Shown one piece after another: positions 13,401-24,296 of a stretch of 64,000 bases of DNA. This DNA comes from Trichuris trichiura (lineage: Eukaryota; Nematoda; Enoplea; Trichinellida; Trichuridae). The position numbers and the translations under genes were made by a program. The notes under the pieces are model-generated. The model was not told where the DNA came from, made no database searches, and saw only the letters and a list, made by a program, of their open reading frames with translations. The DNA is taken from the NCBI GenBank assembly GCA_037903355.1, contig JBAJFE010000025.1, positions 1,240,001 to 1,304,000 on the forward strand, read 5' to 3'. Within the stretch, counting starts at the first letter, position 1. Every line of letters starts with the position of its first letter.

Positions 13401-16400
13401 TTTTTTTTCCGCGAGTCGAAGTGTAATCAATATGCAAATTTGGTGTAAGCGGGAAAGCCTATTGTTGCCCAGGCCGAAAGGTTTGCCTGTCCGTAGTAAA
13501 CGCACTTTCTCTGCTCTAGAAATCCCCACCAGGCAGCTGTTGTTGAAAAGGCGTCCTAGGAGGGCAACCGCTGCGCGTTCATTTTCGAAGAAATTGTTGT
13601 CATCATTTTCCCATTGCCTTAAAAGGTAATGCGGCCATTATTGTCGTCTTGTTAATTTCAATGGTTTGAGCGCGTACTCCGAGGCTAACCCTTTTCTTTT
13701 TCAAAATTCCATTAGACATCCAGCGAGCTCCAGCCGTTCCCCGTTTTCCCTTTGGGTCCGCTCTTCCATCCATTAATGGAAATTGGAGAACGCCGACCGC
13801 GTAAGCAACTTGTTGCCGCCCGCTTAAGTTCCCTTGCAACAATTGTCTGATGGAATGTTCATTCCTCTTTACAGTAGGTCAATTTGGGCGTACAGTTGGT
13901 TCGTAACGGTTCCGCGGGCGCCCAATGCTATTGAAATGGTTGCAATTGAATGATGGTTCTGTATTTTTTCGTTGATCAAATTCGACCGACCGACATCAAT
14001 AGAACGTCGTCGTCTTCGTCGTCGTCGGCGGCGGTACCTGCTGTTCAAGAGAGTAAAGTGAAAAATTAGGCTGCGTATCTTCCATGTTTGTCTCATTAGG
14101 CTGACAAGGGCGGTATAGCCTGTCGCGCCAGGGGTCAACTATTTGCTGACCGGCTGTTGGACAGCACAATTAATGCCATTGGCCTTCGCCTTAACTCAGG
14201 TCGACTGCAAAATGGCCTGCGCGCAACTTGTTACTACAGAACGACAGAGAAAGAGAGAGGATCCGTCAAAGACCGGTTTTGCGTACAAAATACCTAAACT
14301 GAATAACGTGGTTTATGTTTCCATCTATGGGGCGCGGGACAATTTGCCGCCGCGCAACCTTTAGACCCTCCAGTCACCCATATACATAAAGCATTAGTCG
14401 TAGAGAAAAGTAGCTGACAATTTCTTTTTTTTTTATTATTGGCACAGAGGAGAGCTATTCGCAACGGATCGGAAGCCATGATGGGACCAACAGGGCGCTC
14501 CTGGAAGCTGAAAAGCCAGGAATGAATTGTCCATGCGATAAGTCACTAAGGCAATGCCAGCAGCAAAGGGCGCGCCTTAAAAACGCGTAACTGTATACGA
14601 ATCTTGGGCATAACCGGCTGTCTGCGTTCGACCGTCCTCAACAGCATTGTACGCTTTGCAAGGTATTCTGTAGGGATATTGCGTGGCCGATCTGTTAGAA
14701 GTAAAGAAATGGACTTTTTTTAAAAAACATCCCACATACTAGTCACATACTTGTACATGTGACAGCCGTCGGCTACGGCAGAAACGGCGGCGGCGCAATT
14801 GCCGTCCGTCTGGTGAACTCCATTCTTGAGATTCTCCCGCTTGGCGCCGCGCTTCTTCCTGCGCATCATGGTCACAATGACGACCACGGTGATTATGATC
14901 AACAGGGATAGTATAACGACGACGACAATTATGACGGTGCCTACCTCGGAACTTTGGCTATTTTCAGCCTGTTCGGAAGCTGGCGGAAGGGCTCCTTCCT
15001 GATGGGTCGGTCGGTCTGAGTCTGACGACGAGGACGAGGAGGAGGACAGGATGGAACCAAAGAAACCACCTGACGCTGCCTTAGTTGTACTTTGATCGGA
15101 CGTAGGATCGGCGGCAGTAGTGGTCAGCTGGTTAGATGGTCCCGTCCTCAACTTTGAGACATCAATTGACGTAAGGCGGTCGCCCCTTAAGGAGGCTGGC
15201 CAATGGCATGTGGTGTCGTTGATTCTATTGATGGTAACAGTTTGTCCGTTAGCTTTGATCCAATCGACCAACCAAGTTAGGTTATCATTGCATTGCCAAG
15301 GATTGAAGGAGATGTCCAGTCGACGTAGACGGCTGAGAGCATCAAAAAAACCTTTAGGCAAGCTATGCAGCTGCGTTTTGTTCAGGTACAACTCCTGAAG
15401 GTCAGTAAGCGGGCTCAGCGTACCCTCGTACAATACGTCGACGTCCGAATTGCTTAAATCAAGCGTGCTAAGCTTTGGCGTATTCTGAAAGGTATTCGGT
15501 TCAAGAGTCAGAACTTTGGTGCTTGACAAATTCAGTCGATCCAACTCGGTTAGTCCATTGAAGGCTCCTTCGTCGATGAACATCAATTTTCTATTATTGT
15601 TCAGCTGTAGATCCTTTAAGGCAGGTAACGAGGCGAACGCTCCATTTTCAATGTCCACAAACTCGTTCCAGCCAAGATGAAGCGCCCTAAGCGAATTGAG
15701 CTGATTGAATTGGGCGCTGCGGATATTGGCTATGTAATTTCCGGATAAGTGCAATTCCTGAAGATTGGTCAATTCGGCAAAAGCGTCGTCCTCTATGGTC
15801 GATATTAAGTTGACTCTGAGGTCGAGATTTTTCAGCGACGTTAATCCTTTGAACATTGGTCTCGATAGGGTTTCCAAAAAGTTGCCCGAAAGGTCCATCT
15901 CCTCAAGGCGTCCCAAACCTTGCATACAACCGTCGGGCAGAGTTTTGACGTGATTTTTGTTGAGCTTCAATTGGCGCAGGTTTGGCAGTTGCTTCAGCTC
16001 GTCAAGGACGGCGTGGGTGAACGCGTTGTCGGGGCCCAAAATTAAATTTTCCAACTTGTCCAAACCTTGCAAGGCTCCCTGCTCCAGTTTGGCCATATTG
16101 TTTTCGGACAAGTCGAGCGTACGCAATTGTTGCAAGCCGAGCAGCTCTCCTCTCCTTACGGTGTCGATTTGATCGTTGGCCATTTCGAGCACCTCCAAGG
16201 AGCGAAGCCGTCGTACGGTCGGCGGAATGGCGATTAGTTTGCAACCAAAAACGGTAAACTTCTTAAGGCTTTGCAGCGCGCCTCGCAGCGAAGCTTCGTC
16301 GAAGGAGAAGCGTTCCCTTGTGCCGCAGGAGAAGACGGAAAACTCCTCCGGGGTAACGTTGTGCTTTTGGAAAAAGTTGTCCGGCATTTTGGTGCCGAGA

Positions 16401-17278
16401 AAATCCATTTCGCCCACTTGAATACTCCATACAATCGCGTTGGACGCTTTTACCTTTTCCATGGCGCCAGCCAGAGTTTCAACGGTTGATCCAAGCAGGC
16501 AGTGAATGACGGTCCTTCGTTGATCGTCTTCCTGCGAGACGGGGTCGCAATAGCACGCCTCGCTGGTGTTGCTTGACCGTTGGTCATCAAAGTCTTCGTT
16601 TTCTATACTGCGACAACCTTTAATGGCCCACGAGTTAACTTGTCCAGTCGGTAAAATTCCGAAGAACAAAATGAAAAAGAATCGAACAACCGTGTGACCG
16701 TTCAAATGGTGCCCAAACATGCTCTCGGCGGATGTCCTGGAAAATTCACATTCCTCCTGCACCGATGATCGCTTTGGCGCTTGTACGACGACCGCGGTCA
16801 AGAGTCAACTAGACGGAACGAAAGGATAGGATACTACTCCAAGAAAGTGATCGTAATGCATAATTGCGATTGATTTTGTAAAACCAGCTTGCAGGCCTAC
16901 TTTTCTACGCCCTCGTCGACGTCTTCTTGTCGGTGACAGTTTGTGAATTTAGGCCGTTCATTACTCTGCAGACGGACCGGTCGAAGCAAGCACATTGGAC
17001 ACTTAGATGTTCGCTCACTGCGACGACGTCCCGGTTATTTATTCACTACACACACTATCGTCCAGTGTTGCTATATCGTCACTATCATCGGTTGACTCTC
17101 TCTCTCTCTCTCTCTTTCTATCTGTACGCAATGGTCAGTCTATATTGGAGGTTACCGACGCCCAATAGCTTTTCTTTCACCCTTTAAAGATTGGTATCTG
17201 CCATATGCCTAAGGGTTGTTTGCTGCTCGCTTGGCCCGCTTTTCTATCCAACCAAGTCATCAGCTCTTCCATTGCAGA

Positions 17279-17316
<38 letters not shown>

Positions 17317-20300
17317 CGTTGGTTGGTTGATTTCAAAAACAGGTTGGGCAGGTGTGCCTCGCATTCCATGGTTTGGCATCCGCCCGCCAAGTTCTAACGA
17401 CGACAAACGGCTGCTCTCTCTTTCTCCATCGCGGCAATGCAAGCTTGTTTGTCCAAAAGACTTTGACGTCTTCTTCATAGCTGACAGCTCAAGATCATTA
17501 CCCTTATTTGGCATTCAGCCGTCCCGTATTTGCATAAATCCACTGTTTAAGCCTTGTAGTGCTCCACGTCTTATATTTTTTAAGCAAAAAGTTTTTGGCG
17601 CCCAAAAAAGGGGATTTCGCAACGCGCTCGCCCGTTAAAGTCGGCAGCGAAGGCCGCGCTATAAACCATCCCGCCTTAAGTGGAATTAAGTTCATGCTCA
17701 ACGAAATAAACGACCCTTATTCGCCCGTTTGGCGCCATTTTCGTTACGCGCGTACTTTGCGATGACGCACTGAGCGTATATTATCAACACTGGGCGAGCG
17801 ACAACGTACGTCAGCGGTTCGCTTGACGATGGGATAAAAGAGAAGACGCTGTTGGGAAGTTGCTTTGCTCGAAAATGCGTAAATTAGTGACGTCGCCGCC
17901 GGCGGGAAGTAGCTTCGTTTTCTCATGCCCCTTTTTGAATGCACTATGATTTACGCGCGTCAAAAAGGCTATAAATCGTTCGGCTTCTGGGAAAATGCCC
18001 GCCGAGATGGGCTGCTGTCAGTCGGCTTCCGAACAACTGTATGAAATGTTAAAACTTTAAAATTTCAAATCTGCGTCGCGCGAGCGAAATAACCTTGAAT
18101 GGTGGCGCTTCAATGTCGCCTTTCTGCACCCGTCGACGGCCGTTGCCTCGTTAGGGCGTAAAGGAGGCGCTGCGACGTCGTTTGTACATAGCCGTCGGCG
18201 TGAAGGTAAAAGTTGGTATTTTCATTTTGTTATAAGCTGCAAGTTACCTGCGCACTCTTGAAGCCTAGTTAAGCTGCGCTTATTCTTTTGTTTGTATCCG
18301 CGACTCTACAGCGCAGTTTTATTGTCGCCGGACGTACTAAATTAAACAAATTGCTCCTAATGCCAATGTGCTAAAAAGACGGCTTCCATATTTGGTCATC
18401 GCCTTTAAATGTTCTTCACCTTTTTTTGTGTTTAATAGGTCAGTTGGAAGCCCGGGCTTACGGAATCGCTTAGAGGTTTCCGTAAGTCCAAGAAAAAGGC
18501 ATGAATTACCCTTTTTCGGGATTCGAAAATTTTATCTTTGAACAGCAGCCGATGAAAAGGGACAGTTAGCGCATTGTACGTTTGTTCAATTAGTGACGCC
18601 TCGGTTAGTTGCCATTTTCTTGAGAGACTGTTATTTTTTTGTAATAATGCCCAATGGGGCATAGCTTAGGCGGAAGTTACGCTGCCCGAATGCCTCGAGG
18701 CTCCATCTTTTTGCTTTTTTCGGTTTCGCGCTTACCGGTTTTTGCCGTTGCGTCGTTGAAGTTGGCCCGCATTCTTTCCGCTTTTCTCAAGCACGTCACG
18801 TCGCCTTGCGCAGATGATTCATTCAAATTTTTGCCGACCACTCTTCGCCTCCCAAAAACATCCATCGGATTTTTTTCCTCAGCCAGCCTGCAAGCGACGA
18901 ATAACACTTCTTTGGTTAGCCTTTTTTTTAAAGTAGGCTAAGGGTTGTCTTTGTCCCAAAATTGCTACGCGCCATTTCTTGTTGTCCATCATTGGGTAGG
19001 AAGTCTATTTACGGCGTTTGGTCAAATTTTTCCTCTCTTCACCGACTGTGCCGTTAAGTATCCTCTTCGCTCGTCCACTTTATTGCGAAATGAGTGAACA
19101 AGTTGCCCCCAAAGCGTTAATATTTGTACGCTTTTCAACTTTTTCTTAGACATTGTGCTCGTCCTGCCGCCGCCGGCGGCAGGACGAGCACAAGTGTTAT
19201 TTGCCACGATCAGCATTTGGGTTTACGGTATTTGTTTTGCCGCTGTGACGCCGTCTGTTTACTTCCTTAGTCAATTGGTCGACCGGCAGAGGTTGGCGCA
19301 AAAAGCGTTGTTGCGTTTTTCCGGTTTTCAATGAAAAACAGGCTTTCGCCAGCCGTTTGGAGGCGTTTAAGTGAAGCAGTCTTTTCAGTAATCGTCTCCG
19401 AAATACGCTTGTCCACCCGCGTAGTGTTTGTCGTTAGTTTGTTCTCTTTTTTTGGAAATTATCGAATGAATGTAACTTGAACATCATTTACAATGGCTTA
19501 CCGTACCACTAAAACTTTTTTCGCGCCAAATTTCTGTTCCGTCGCTTGCGGGAAGTAAAAAAATTTGTCAAGGGCTCGATTGGGATGTTGAAGAGACGAC
19601 AGCCAGTTGTCGGGGAAACGTGTTACCGCCAAATTATCCGAACAGTTCTTTTAACGGGCAGAATTTATTGGACGTTCTTTCTAGTCGCCTTGCGCTTTTG
19701 ATAACTTAAGGGCAAGGCAACGAAGCAACGCGCGTGAAGAAGTATTGTTGTAGTTTGACAATTTTTGCATGCATTGCCGGCCTTGCGCCGTTTCGCAATT
19801 AGGTGGAATAAAAGGGAATTTTCACGGTCAAGGTGCAGTGCGACCTCGATTTCTTTCCTGCTGCCTTTGTCACCCTTGGCCTGCTTTACCTTAACACCAT
19901 TGGCGCGAGCACGTTTGTCCCATCTTGCGTTGATTGTCGGTATTGTGAATTGTTGAGTAAAGAAACCATCTTAGGACGTTAAATGAGATTGAAAGTGAAA
20001 GTTTTTTTTCCTTCAACGTCGGCTCCAAGTAACAGTCCCTAATTGCTAGCTTTACTTTTTTGAATATTATTTAGCGTAGTTGTATGAGTGGTCATCCGCA
20101 AATGAAGTTCGATTGGCGGCTGGTCGGGTAAAAGTGAAATGTTGTTGTTGTTGGTTATTTTCCGCTTTGCGACCTTACTCTAACGTCGTAGATGGTTTTT
20201 GTTTGAACCGAAAAGGAACCGGTAATGGAAAGGTATTTGCGAAATCGCCATCCTTATTTTTTAGGATGCATTCTTTTGCACCCACGACTTTTGCCGTCAC

Positions 20301-22698
20301 TTAAGCAACTATCGTAGCCTTATTTCGAACAACCAAAGTAGCATGTACAGTCACTGAATATATTTTGAATTTGTGCACCTTCGAAAACAATGTTCATTTA
20401 TGCGATGGCGCTCATGTTGCCGCCAAGTAGTTTGCGAAATTTAATGGTCCCTGTGTGACTGAAATAGGTGAAGGCAGTTTCAAGAAGAGAGATTTTTTTT
20501 TTACTGTTGCATACCGTGTCACGAATAATCTAATTTCTACCTGCGAAGACGTTAACCCTTTGTGACAGATTCGTTTGACAAACAAACAGCGTACCATGGA
20601 AATCTCCTTTGCGTATTGTACAATAATTCTTATGCAAATATGGCACTCGCGAAAATGCCATATTCTTTTAAGGCGTCTTTGCCATATCTGTCACTTTTGC
20701 ATTTGTACAAATACGCTGTTGGCCTTTGAGCAACGCGGGACTTTAGTGCATACGTCATAATAATAAAATCCCGATTACTACTGGATAAAATTACCATCCG
20801 GTACGATGTTCTGTTATTCATATGTAAGAATGGTCTTTCAATTGATGTTTTCTGCATGATGAGTGCTCAAATGACCACATTAATTAATATCTAATGCTTG
20901 TAATACCATTCAACGAAATAGGCGTTAGCTTACGTCGCGCGTTTTTTCATGAGCGTTTCGTAAATACTAAAATTATAATAGATTTGCATATATTTTACTA
21001 CGGTGAATGAAAAATATGTTGATACCCCAAATCTTTGGCTTTTTAAAAATTTAAACAGGAAGGATATAAATGGTCAGTTTAAAAAACGATTAGGAAAAGA
21101 AATTTGGAGATCGAATGCAAGTGAAGTGAAGCTGAAAAGTAGGAAAGTTACATGATTAGACGGATATGTTAATTAGCAGCAAATAACATGATAAGATTGA
21201 TATGCAAATTAGCACCAAAGATAAATGATAAAAACAAAATAGACAATAAGCGTAGAATAAAAAGTAACAGGATGTAATAGTAGCAAAAATTTCATCGAGT
21301 AAAAGTAAACAAGGTTGAAGAAAGATGGAATAATGATAAAGGCAAAGTGTGGAAAACCAAATTACAGTACGACAAGTAATAATCAAGTACGATTTATTTG
21401 AAATGTTCGCTTCAACTCTTTTTGCAAAGATTTGTAAAAGAGAATAATAGCATTCCGAGCGATCAGATTTGCTCTTCTCTTTTTTAAAGCAGTGTTCGTC
21501 ATCGACCGTCGGATTGACGTTATGACGCGATCGCGAAAAGCGGGCTAACATTTAGTGTCCGCCGTCGAATCCCGAATCACCAAAGTTGACTGTTTTCCTC
21601 TGTTTGTTTCAACCAAAATCAAAAATGGACAACCGCGATGTATACCGTAGCCTTTAGGCTTAGGCTCGGGCTTAGGTGGCCTACGCCAGTTATGAGGAGC
21701 AGGAGAAATCCGCGAAGTTTAATAATTCGGGATTTTGCCTTAAACCGCGGCAGTTTTGCTTTCGTACGTTATATTTGGCCTCTTTCTAGGTACGTTTCGC
21801 CATTGAAACCTAGCCATGGCCGCAGCGCGGTTGAATTGCCCACTGATCCAAAGTGAGCTTGAAGAGGCGCCAAAAACATTCTATTTCAATTGTTATCCTT
21901 TGACGCAGGGCTATTGTTGAAGAGCTGGCAAAGCAAGAGTTCTTGCTAAGTCACTTACACGATGAAATCAAGTCCGGTATATCGGATCCGCAGAAAGAAG
22001 AGCAGCTATGGGATGTGCAACGATTAGTAACCCAACTGAAGCGCGAGGTTCGTGCAAACGCTTTTTTTGTTTTTCCATTTTGGGCGTTTGTCTTTCGTTT
22101 TTTTAGCTTAAAGCTTTGAAGAGAAGAAATGACAGCGCTTTCGTCGACTTTGATCACGAGCCAGGTTTGGGATCACCTGTAATTTGCATAATGTATTGAT
22201 TTTTAAATCCGACGCCTCTTTGAGGGCCTTGTTTGGAAATGTTCGAGGAGAAGCATCTTATCGCTGTTCAAATGGAATTGCGAAGTAAAATAGAAAGTGA
22301 ACAGGGAGCCATTGATCAGCTTATATCTCAGATTAATGAGCTTAAGCAGTGCCCATTGTCTCTATCTGTTTACGCGGATTCCGAAACGGTACCTTTTAGT
22401 TTATTAATAATGATGTTTTGTTTTTACGTTTTATTTGTATTCAGCTTCCTCTGACCCCAAATGAAGAGAAGATGTGGGCAGAGAAATACGAGGAGCTCGA
22501 AGTAAGCTGACACATTTCTTCTTTATCGTTTGCGCGCATATTTCATTACTGCAATTGTAGAACCAAAAGCATACGCTAACGGAAAGAATAATCAGCGAAC
22601 GGCGAAAGTGTGTTTCATTGCTTGCTCAGATGGAAATGCTATCGCTGGCGAACCAGAATAGAAAATCTTCAACGTATATTGGAGGTTTACAGTATTAG
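1496..22698 (+). CDS. RalBP1/RLIP76-like RhoGAP protein (11 exons, 488 aa)
   Basis: RalBP1 is an effector of Ral GTPases and a GAP for Rac/Cdc42, linking Ral to actin and endocytosis. Exons by my model: 1496-1574, 1629-1743, 9220-9485, 9544-9744, 9919-10037, 10087-10217, 21909-22047, 22107-22164, 22225-22388, 22445-22501, 22561-22698. All phases match. A basic KARKEKGYAHLQ segment (about residue 45) resembles the RalBP1 motif before its Lys-rich region. The RhoGAP domain spans about residues 118-303, with the arginine finger in EGIYRLS (about R162), LLKMFIRELPEPLF and NLGVILQP. After it comes the Ral-binding/coiled-coil region (EFLLSHLHDEI, EEQLWDVQRL, then a heptad-rich segment to the end). 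It is shorter than human RalBP1 (655 aa). The start is the first in-frame ATG. Intron 2 (7.5 kb) and intron 6 (11.7 kb) each contain an antisense gene. Small undetected exons inside those introns are possible. Family assignment is strong; the first two exons are less certain. Confidence 0.85.
1744..4695. other. Intron 2 of the RalBP1-like gene, first part
   Basis: No gene is supported here. The open frames on both strands lack recognisable domains and show no coding character. The segment lies between exon 2 and the antisense kinase gene. Confidence 0.5.
4556..4561 (-). terminator. Probable poly(A) signal AATAAA of the kinase gene
   Basis: AATAAA on the minus strand, about 135 bases past the kinase stop codon. 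It is the only such hexamer I noticed at a suitable distance. Confidence 0.45.
4696..5676 (-). CDS. Tau-tubulin-kinase-like CK1-superfamily protein kinase (326 aa)
   Basis: Serine/threonine kinase of the CK1/TTBK branch, a family greatly expanded in nematodes and often sperm-expressed. It is intronless and starts at an ATG. Visible elements: glycine loop GTGGFG (residues 29-34), ATP-binding lysine in LAAKAV (K51), catalytic loop HRDVKPANFAIG (140-151), magnesium-binding DFG (163-165), and the GTRRYAS activation-segment signature (188-194) that replaces APE in this superfamily. All key catalytic residues are present, so it is probably active. A basic N-terminal tail (about 20 residues) and a C-terminal extension of about 50 residues flank the kinase domain. 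The gene lies entirely inside intron 2 of the RalBP1-like gene, on the opposite strand, with its own AATAAA. Its lack of introns among intron-rich neighbours suggests a retroposed copy. That origin is inference. Confidence 0.92.
   Translation of the reverse strand: MGKSAKRKLPKLKPGEAIRKRWEVVKRLGTGGFGAVYEVWDNEKKVHLAAKAVNTKAKGSTLKMELRVLELLKGKKHVCQVYGSGTENKMSYLVMTLAGPSLADLLDRCPTKKFTYSTTFPLFLQCIEAIKEVHDVGYIHRDVKPANFAIGRGSEKRVVLILDFGISRQYRRPDGRLKPPREVGPFCGTRRYASPNAHAYHELGPCDDMVSLIYSLAEMATGKLPWSFDEHTVDIERIKRTVPKEVLLPNFPEEMFDVYDYIMSLCYPDTVNYEWIMGKVNNVLSRLNINDDEPYDWEKPSETLSLSILKWIIPEKIGNNFMFFKR
5839..9219. other. Rest of RalBP1-like intron 2
   Basis: No gene is supported. It holds telomere-like TTAGGC/GCCTAA runs near 6925-6945 and the TTCGGGATTCG motif at 7241-7251. 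An open frame directly upstream of exon 3 (9007-9198) ends in a potential donor only 25 bases from the exon 3 acceptor. I judged it non-coding because exon 2 joins exon 3 in perfect phase. Confidence 0.45.
10218..14719. other. RalBP1-like intron 6, part before the LRR gene
   Basis: No convincing exon was found on either strand. The open frames are short and domain-free. The TTCGGGATTCG motif occurs at 11559-11569 (inverted) and 13298-13308. The segment from 14433 carries a T-run whose complement includes AATAAA, a candidate poly(A) signal for the LRR gene about 290 bases past its stop. Confidence 0.45.
14720..16720 (-). CDS. Secreted/transmembrane leucine-rich-repeat protein (666 aa)
   Basis: Type I membrane protein with an extracellular leucine-rich-repeat array, like the nematode eLRRon proteins of apical extracellular matrix or cell-adhesion LRR receptors. 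The first ATG (residue 1) is followed by a signal peptide with core VVRFFFILFFGILP. The open frame extends 27 codons further upstream but only from a TTG. A cysteine-containing N-terminal cap comes next, then about 12 LRRs of 24 residues (roughly 170-470; typical unit LQELHLSGNYIANI). A C-terminal cap starts at NPWQCNDNLTWLVDW. A Ser/Thr-rich stalk with a run of eight serines follows, then one transmembrane helix (about 594-618) with stop-transfer RRKKR, and a 45-residue cytoplasmic tail ending WDVF, a possible hydrophobic PDZ ligand. It is intronless and nested antisense in intron 6 of the RalBP1-like gene. Ligand and exact subfamily are unknown. Confidence 0.9.
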   Translation of the reverse strand: MFGHHLNGHTVVRFFFILFFGILPTGQVNSWAIKGCRSIENEDFDDQRSSNTSEACYCDPVSQEDDQRRTVIHCLLGSTVETLAGAMEKVKASNAIVWSIQVGEMDFLGTKMPDNFFQKHNVTPEEFSVFSCGTRERFSFDEASLRGALQSLKKFTVFGCKLIAIPPTVRRLRSLEVLEMANDQIDTVRRGELLGLQQLRTLDLSENNMAKLEQGALQGLDKLENLILGPDNAFTHAVLDELKQLPNLRQLKLNKNHVKTLPDGCMQGLGRLEEMDLSGNFLETLSRPMFKGLTSLKNLDLRVNLISTIEDDAFAELTNLQELHLSGNYIANIRSAQFNQLNSLRALHLGWNEFVDIENGAFASLPALKDLQLNNNRKLMFIDEGAFNGLTELDRLNLSSTKVLTLEPNTFQNTPKLSTLDLSNSDVDVLYEGTLSPLTDLQELYLNKTQLHSLPKGFFDALSRLRRLDISFNPWQCNDNLTWLVDWIKANGQTVTINRINDTTCHWPASLRGDRLTSIDVSKLRTGPSNQLTTTAADPTSDQSTTKAASGGFFGSILSSSSSSSSDSDRPTHQEGALPPASEQAENSQSSEVGTVIIVVVVILSLLIIITVVVIVTMMRRKKRGAKRENLKNGVHQTDGNCAAAVSAVADGCHMYKYVTSMWDVF
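17097..17313. repeat. CT tract and GA tract in inverted arrangement
   Basis: A (CT)n run at about 17097-17113 is followed about 170 bases later by a (GA)n run at about 17279-17312. Together they are self-complementary. They lie 380-590 bases upstream of the LRR gene start, so they may act as a GAGA-type promoter element. Confidence 0.75.
17314..21908. other. Rest of RalBP1-like intron 6, beyond the LRR promoter
   Basis: No gene is supported. Contents noted: a 41-base hairpin at 19153-19193, TTCGGGATTCG copies at 18515-18525 and 21565-21576, a TTAGGC-like run near 21650-21680, and octamer sites near 20635, 20988 and 21202. Confidence 0.45.
19153..19193. repeat. Perfect 19-bp inverted repeat with 3-base loop
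   Basis: The left arm TTGTGCTCGTCCTGCCGCC is followed by GCC and then by its exact reverse complement. It is GC-rich in an AT-richer intron. It could be a structured RNA segment, a short palindromic element or a cloning/assembly fold-back; no flanking context decides. Confidence 0.85.
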
Positions 22699-24296
22699 AA
22701 AAAGTGTACGCTCCGCTTGACGTTGAAAATTTTGCATAGTTTTACGTCCTTCCATTCACTTTCTTTTTTCGATCGTTTTTGAAGAACAGCTTAGCTTAAA
22801 TTCTGAATTTGGATTGTTCGACTTCATCTTTTATTGTGTATGCTTGTTCCCGCATCGTCGTTATGGCTTAGTTCAGAGCTTGAGAAGCCGCCGCCTTAGC
22901 GCGCAATTTTTACTCGCTGCTTTTCTTGTTTTAAATATTAGAGAAACAAGAAGTACACAAAAACAGCCTTTTTAGTGTGCACAGCAAAATGAGCGCCTTC
23001 TCGCCGTTGAATAGTTTTACGAAATGACATTTTTCGCAAAGTCGGTTGTATAGCTTTATTTTACGGCGCAATGAGCACGCAATGTATTGTACGGCATTCA
23101 AAATGTATGCAGACGCATTAGCAGCAGCTGGTATCTTTGCCTTCAAATTTTATTCATTATTTTTTATACTGATCCATCGTGTCTTCTTCCCAGCTTCTGG
23201 TTCACAAAAGTTGCGCGAAAAACATGTGGGCGGTAACTGGCACGACGTTTTCGGCTTAAATTGCACACTACGGTTATTTCTGTTTGACGCGACAACCGTA
23301 CTTACCTGCCCATCCAAAATGGCGCGACATTTACCGCCGAAGATGTTAGTTCTTAAACGAACTGCAACAGTCTGCTGTGCAGCCTCAATAAACAGCTCGA
23401 AACTGTTTCTTGGCTCATCATATAACGTAGAATTTAAAGTGGAAAAGAAAATGATGTGCAGGTACGTAGAATAAAAACTAATCCTTTACGCTAAAGAAGC
23501 GCGCCGAGTCGGTCGCTTAGGTTAAGCTTCAACATTTTCTAGCCAGAAGCTCAAATCAGTTAAGTTGAAAAGAGAGCATCAGCATTATTTGGCATATTTT
23601 TCGCCAGGGTATTACAGTATACGGTTGTACCTGCATTTTGTTTATGTGCGTCCACTTGCGCCACGCTAAAACGAAAGTTTTCCGCTTTTTGCACTTGCAA
23701 TTACTTAGCTACTCAGCAGGCGCGAGTTCAAATTTATAAACGGCAACGCAGAATTGCTTAGGTGAATGTAATTGCGCACTGCCTTGATGGAAAACGCTGC
23801 TTGCCTTTGCGGCTTTTATGATAGGTCTCTAGGTCGTCCGTTGAGCTCGAACGTACGCATTGAGCAAAAATAACCGTAATCGTCGAATAATCCAACTTGA
23901 GTTTTCAATATCCACGCCGAAACTATTTAGAAGGCGCGTCAGCAAGCAAGCAAGCAAATCTAGAGCGAACTGCTCTTTTCGTTTTTAATAAAGATTATTT
24001 TAAAAATCGTCTGCTCTGCGGCAGCGGGGTTTCGAAGGTTGTTCGAAAAATTAGTGCTAAAGTCGCTGGTCGTCCTAGATGCGAATAATGAAAACTAAAA
24101 TGCTTAGCAAGGCTAGAGAAAAAAAAATAAAGGAGTAACAACTTGCGGTACTCTAAATTAAGCGATTTCTATTACGTCTTGCCACGTCGACTAGCTGATT
24201 GACGCTCAGGTACGCACTACTAGGTCTACTGTATGGGATTGTGCTCTTGTTGTTGTTGTTGTTGTTGTTGTTGCGTGCTTGTGCGGCTGTCTCGAA
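22699..24296. other. Intergenic region between the RalBP1-like and JADE-like genes
   Basis: No gene is supported. The region ends in a (TTG)9 tract just before the JADE-like start codon, and has an AT-rich body with several runs of T. Confidence 0.45.
24247..24273 (+). repeat. (TTG)9 microsatellite
   Basis: Nine uninterrupted TTG units, ending 23 bases before the likely start codon of the JADE-like gene, so probably in its 5' UTR or core promoter. Confidence 0.95.

Noticed and set aside
16720..16801. 27-codon N-terminal extension of the LRR protein
   Set aside because: It begins only at a TTG, and the downstream ATG is followed by a good signal peptide.
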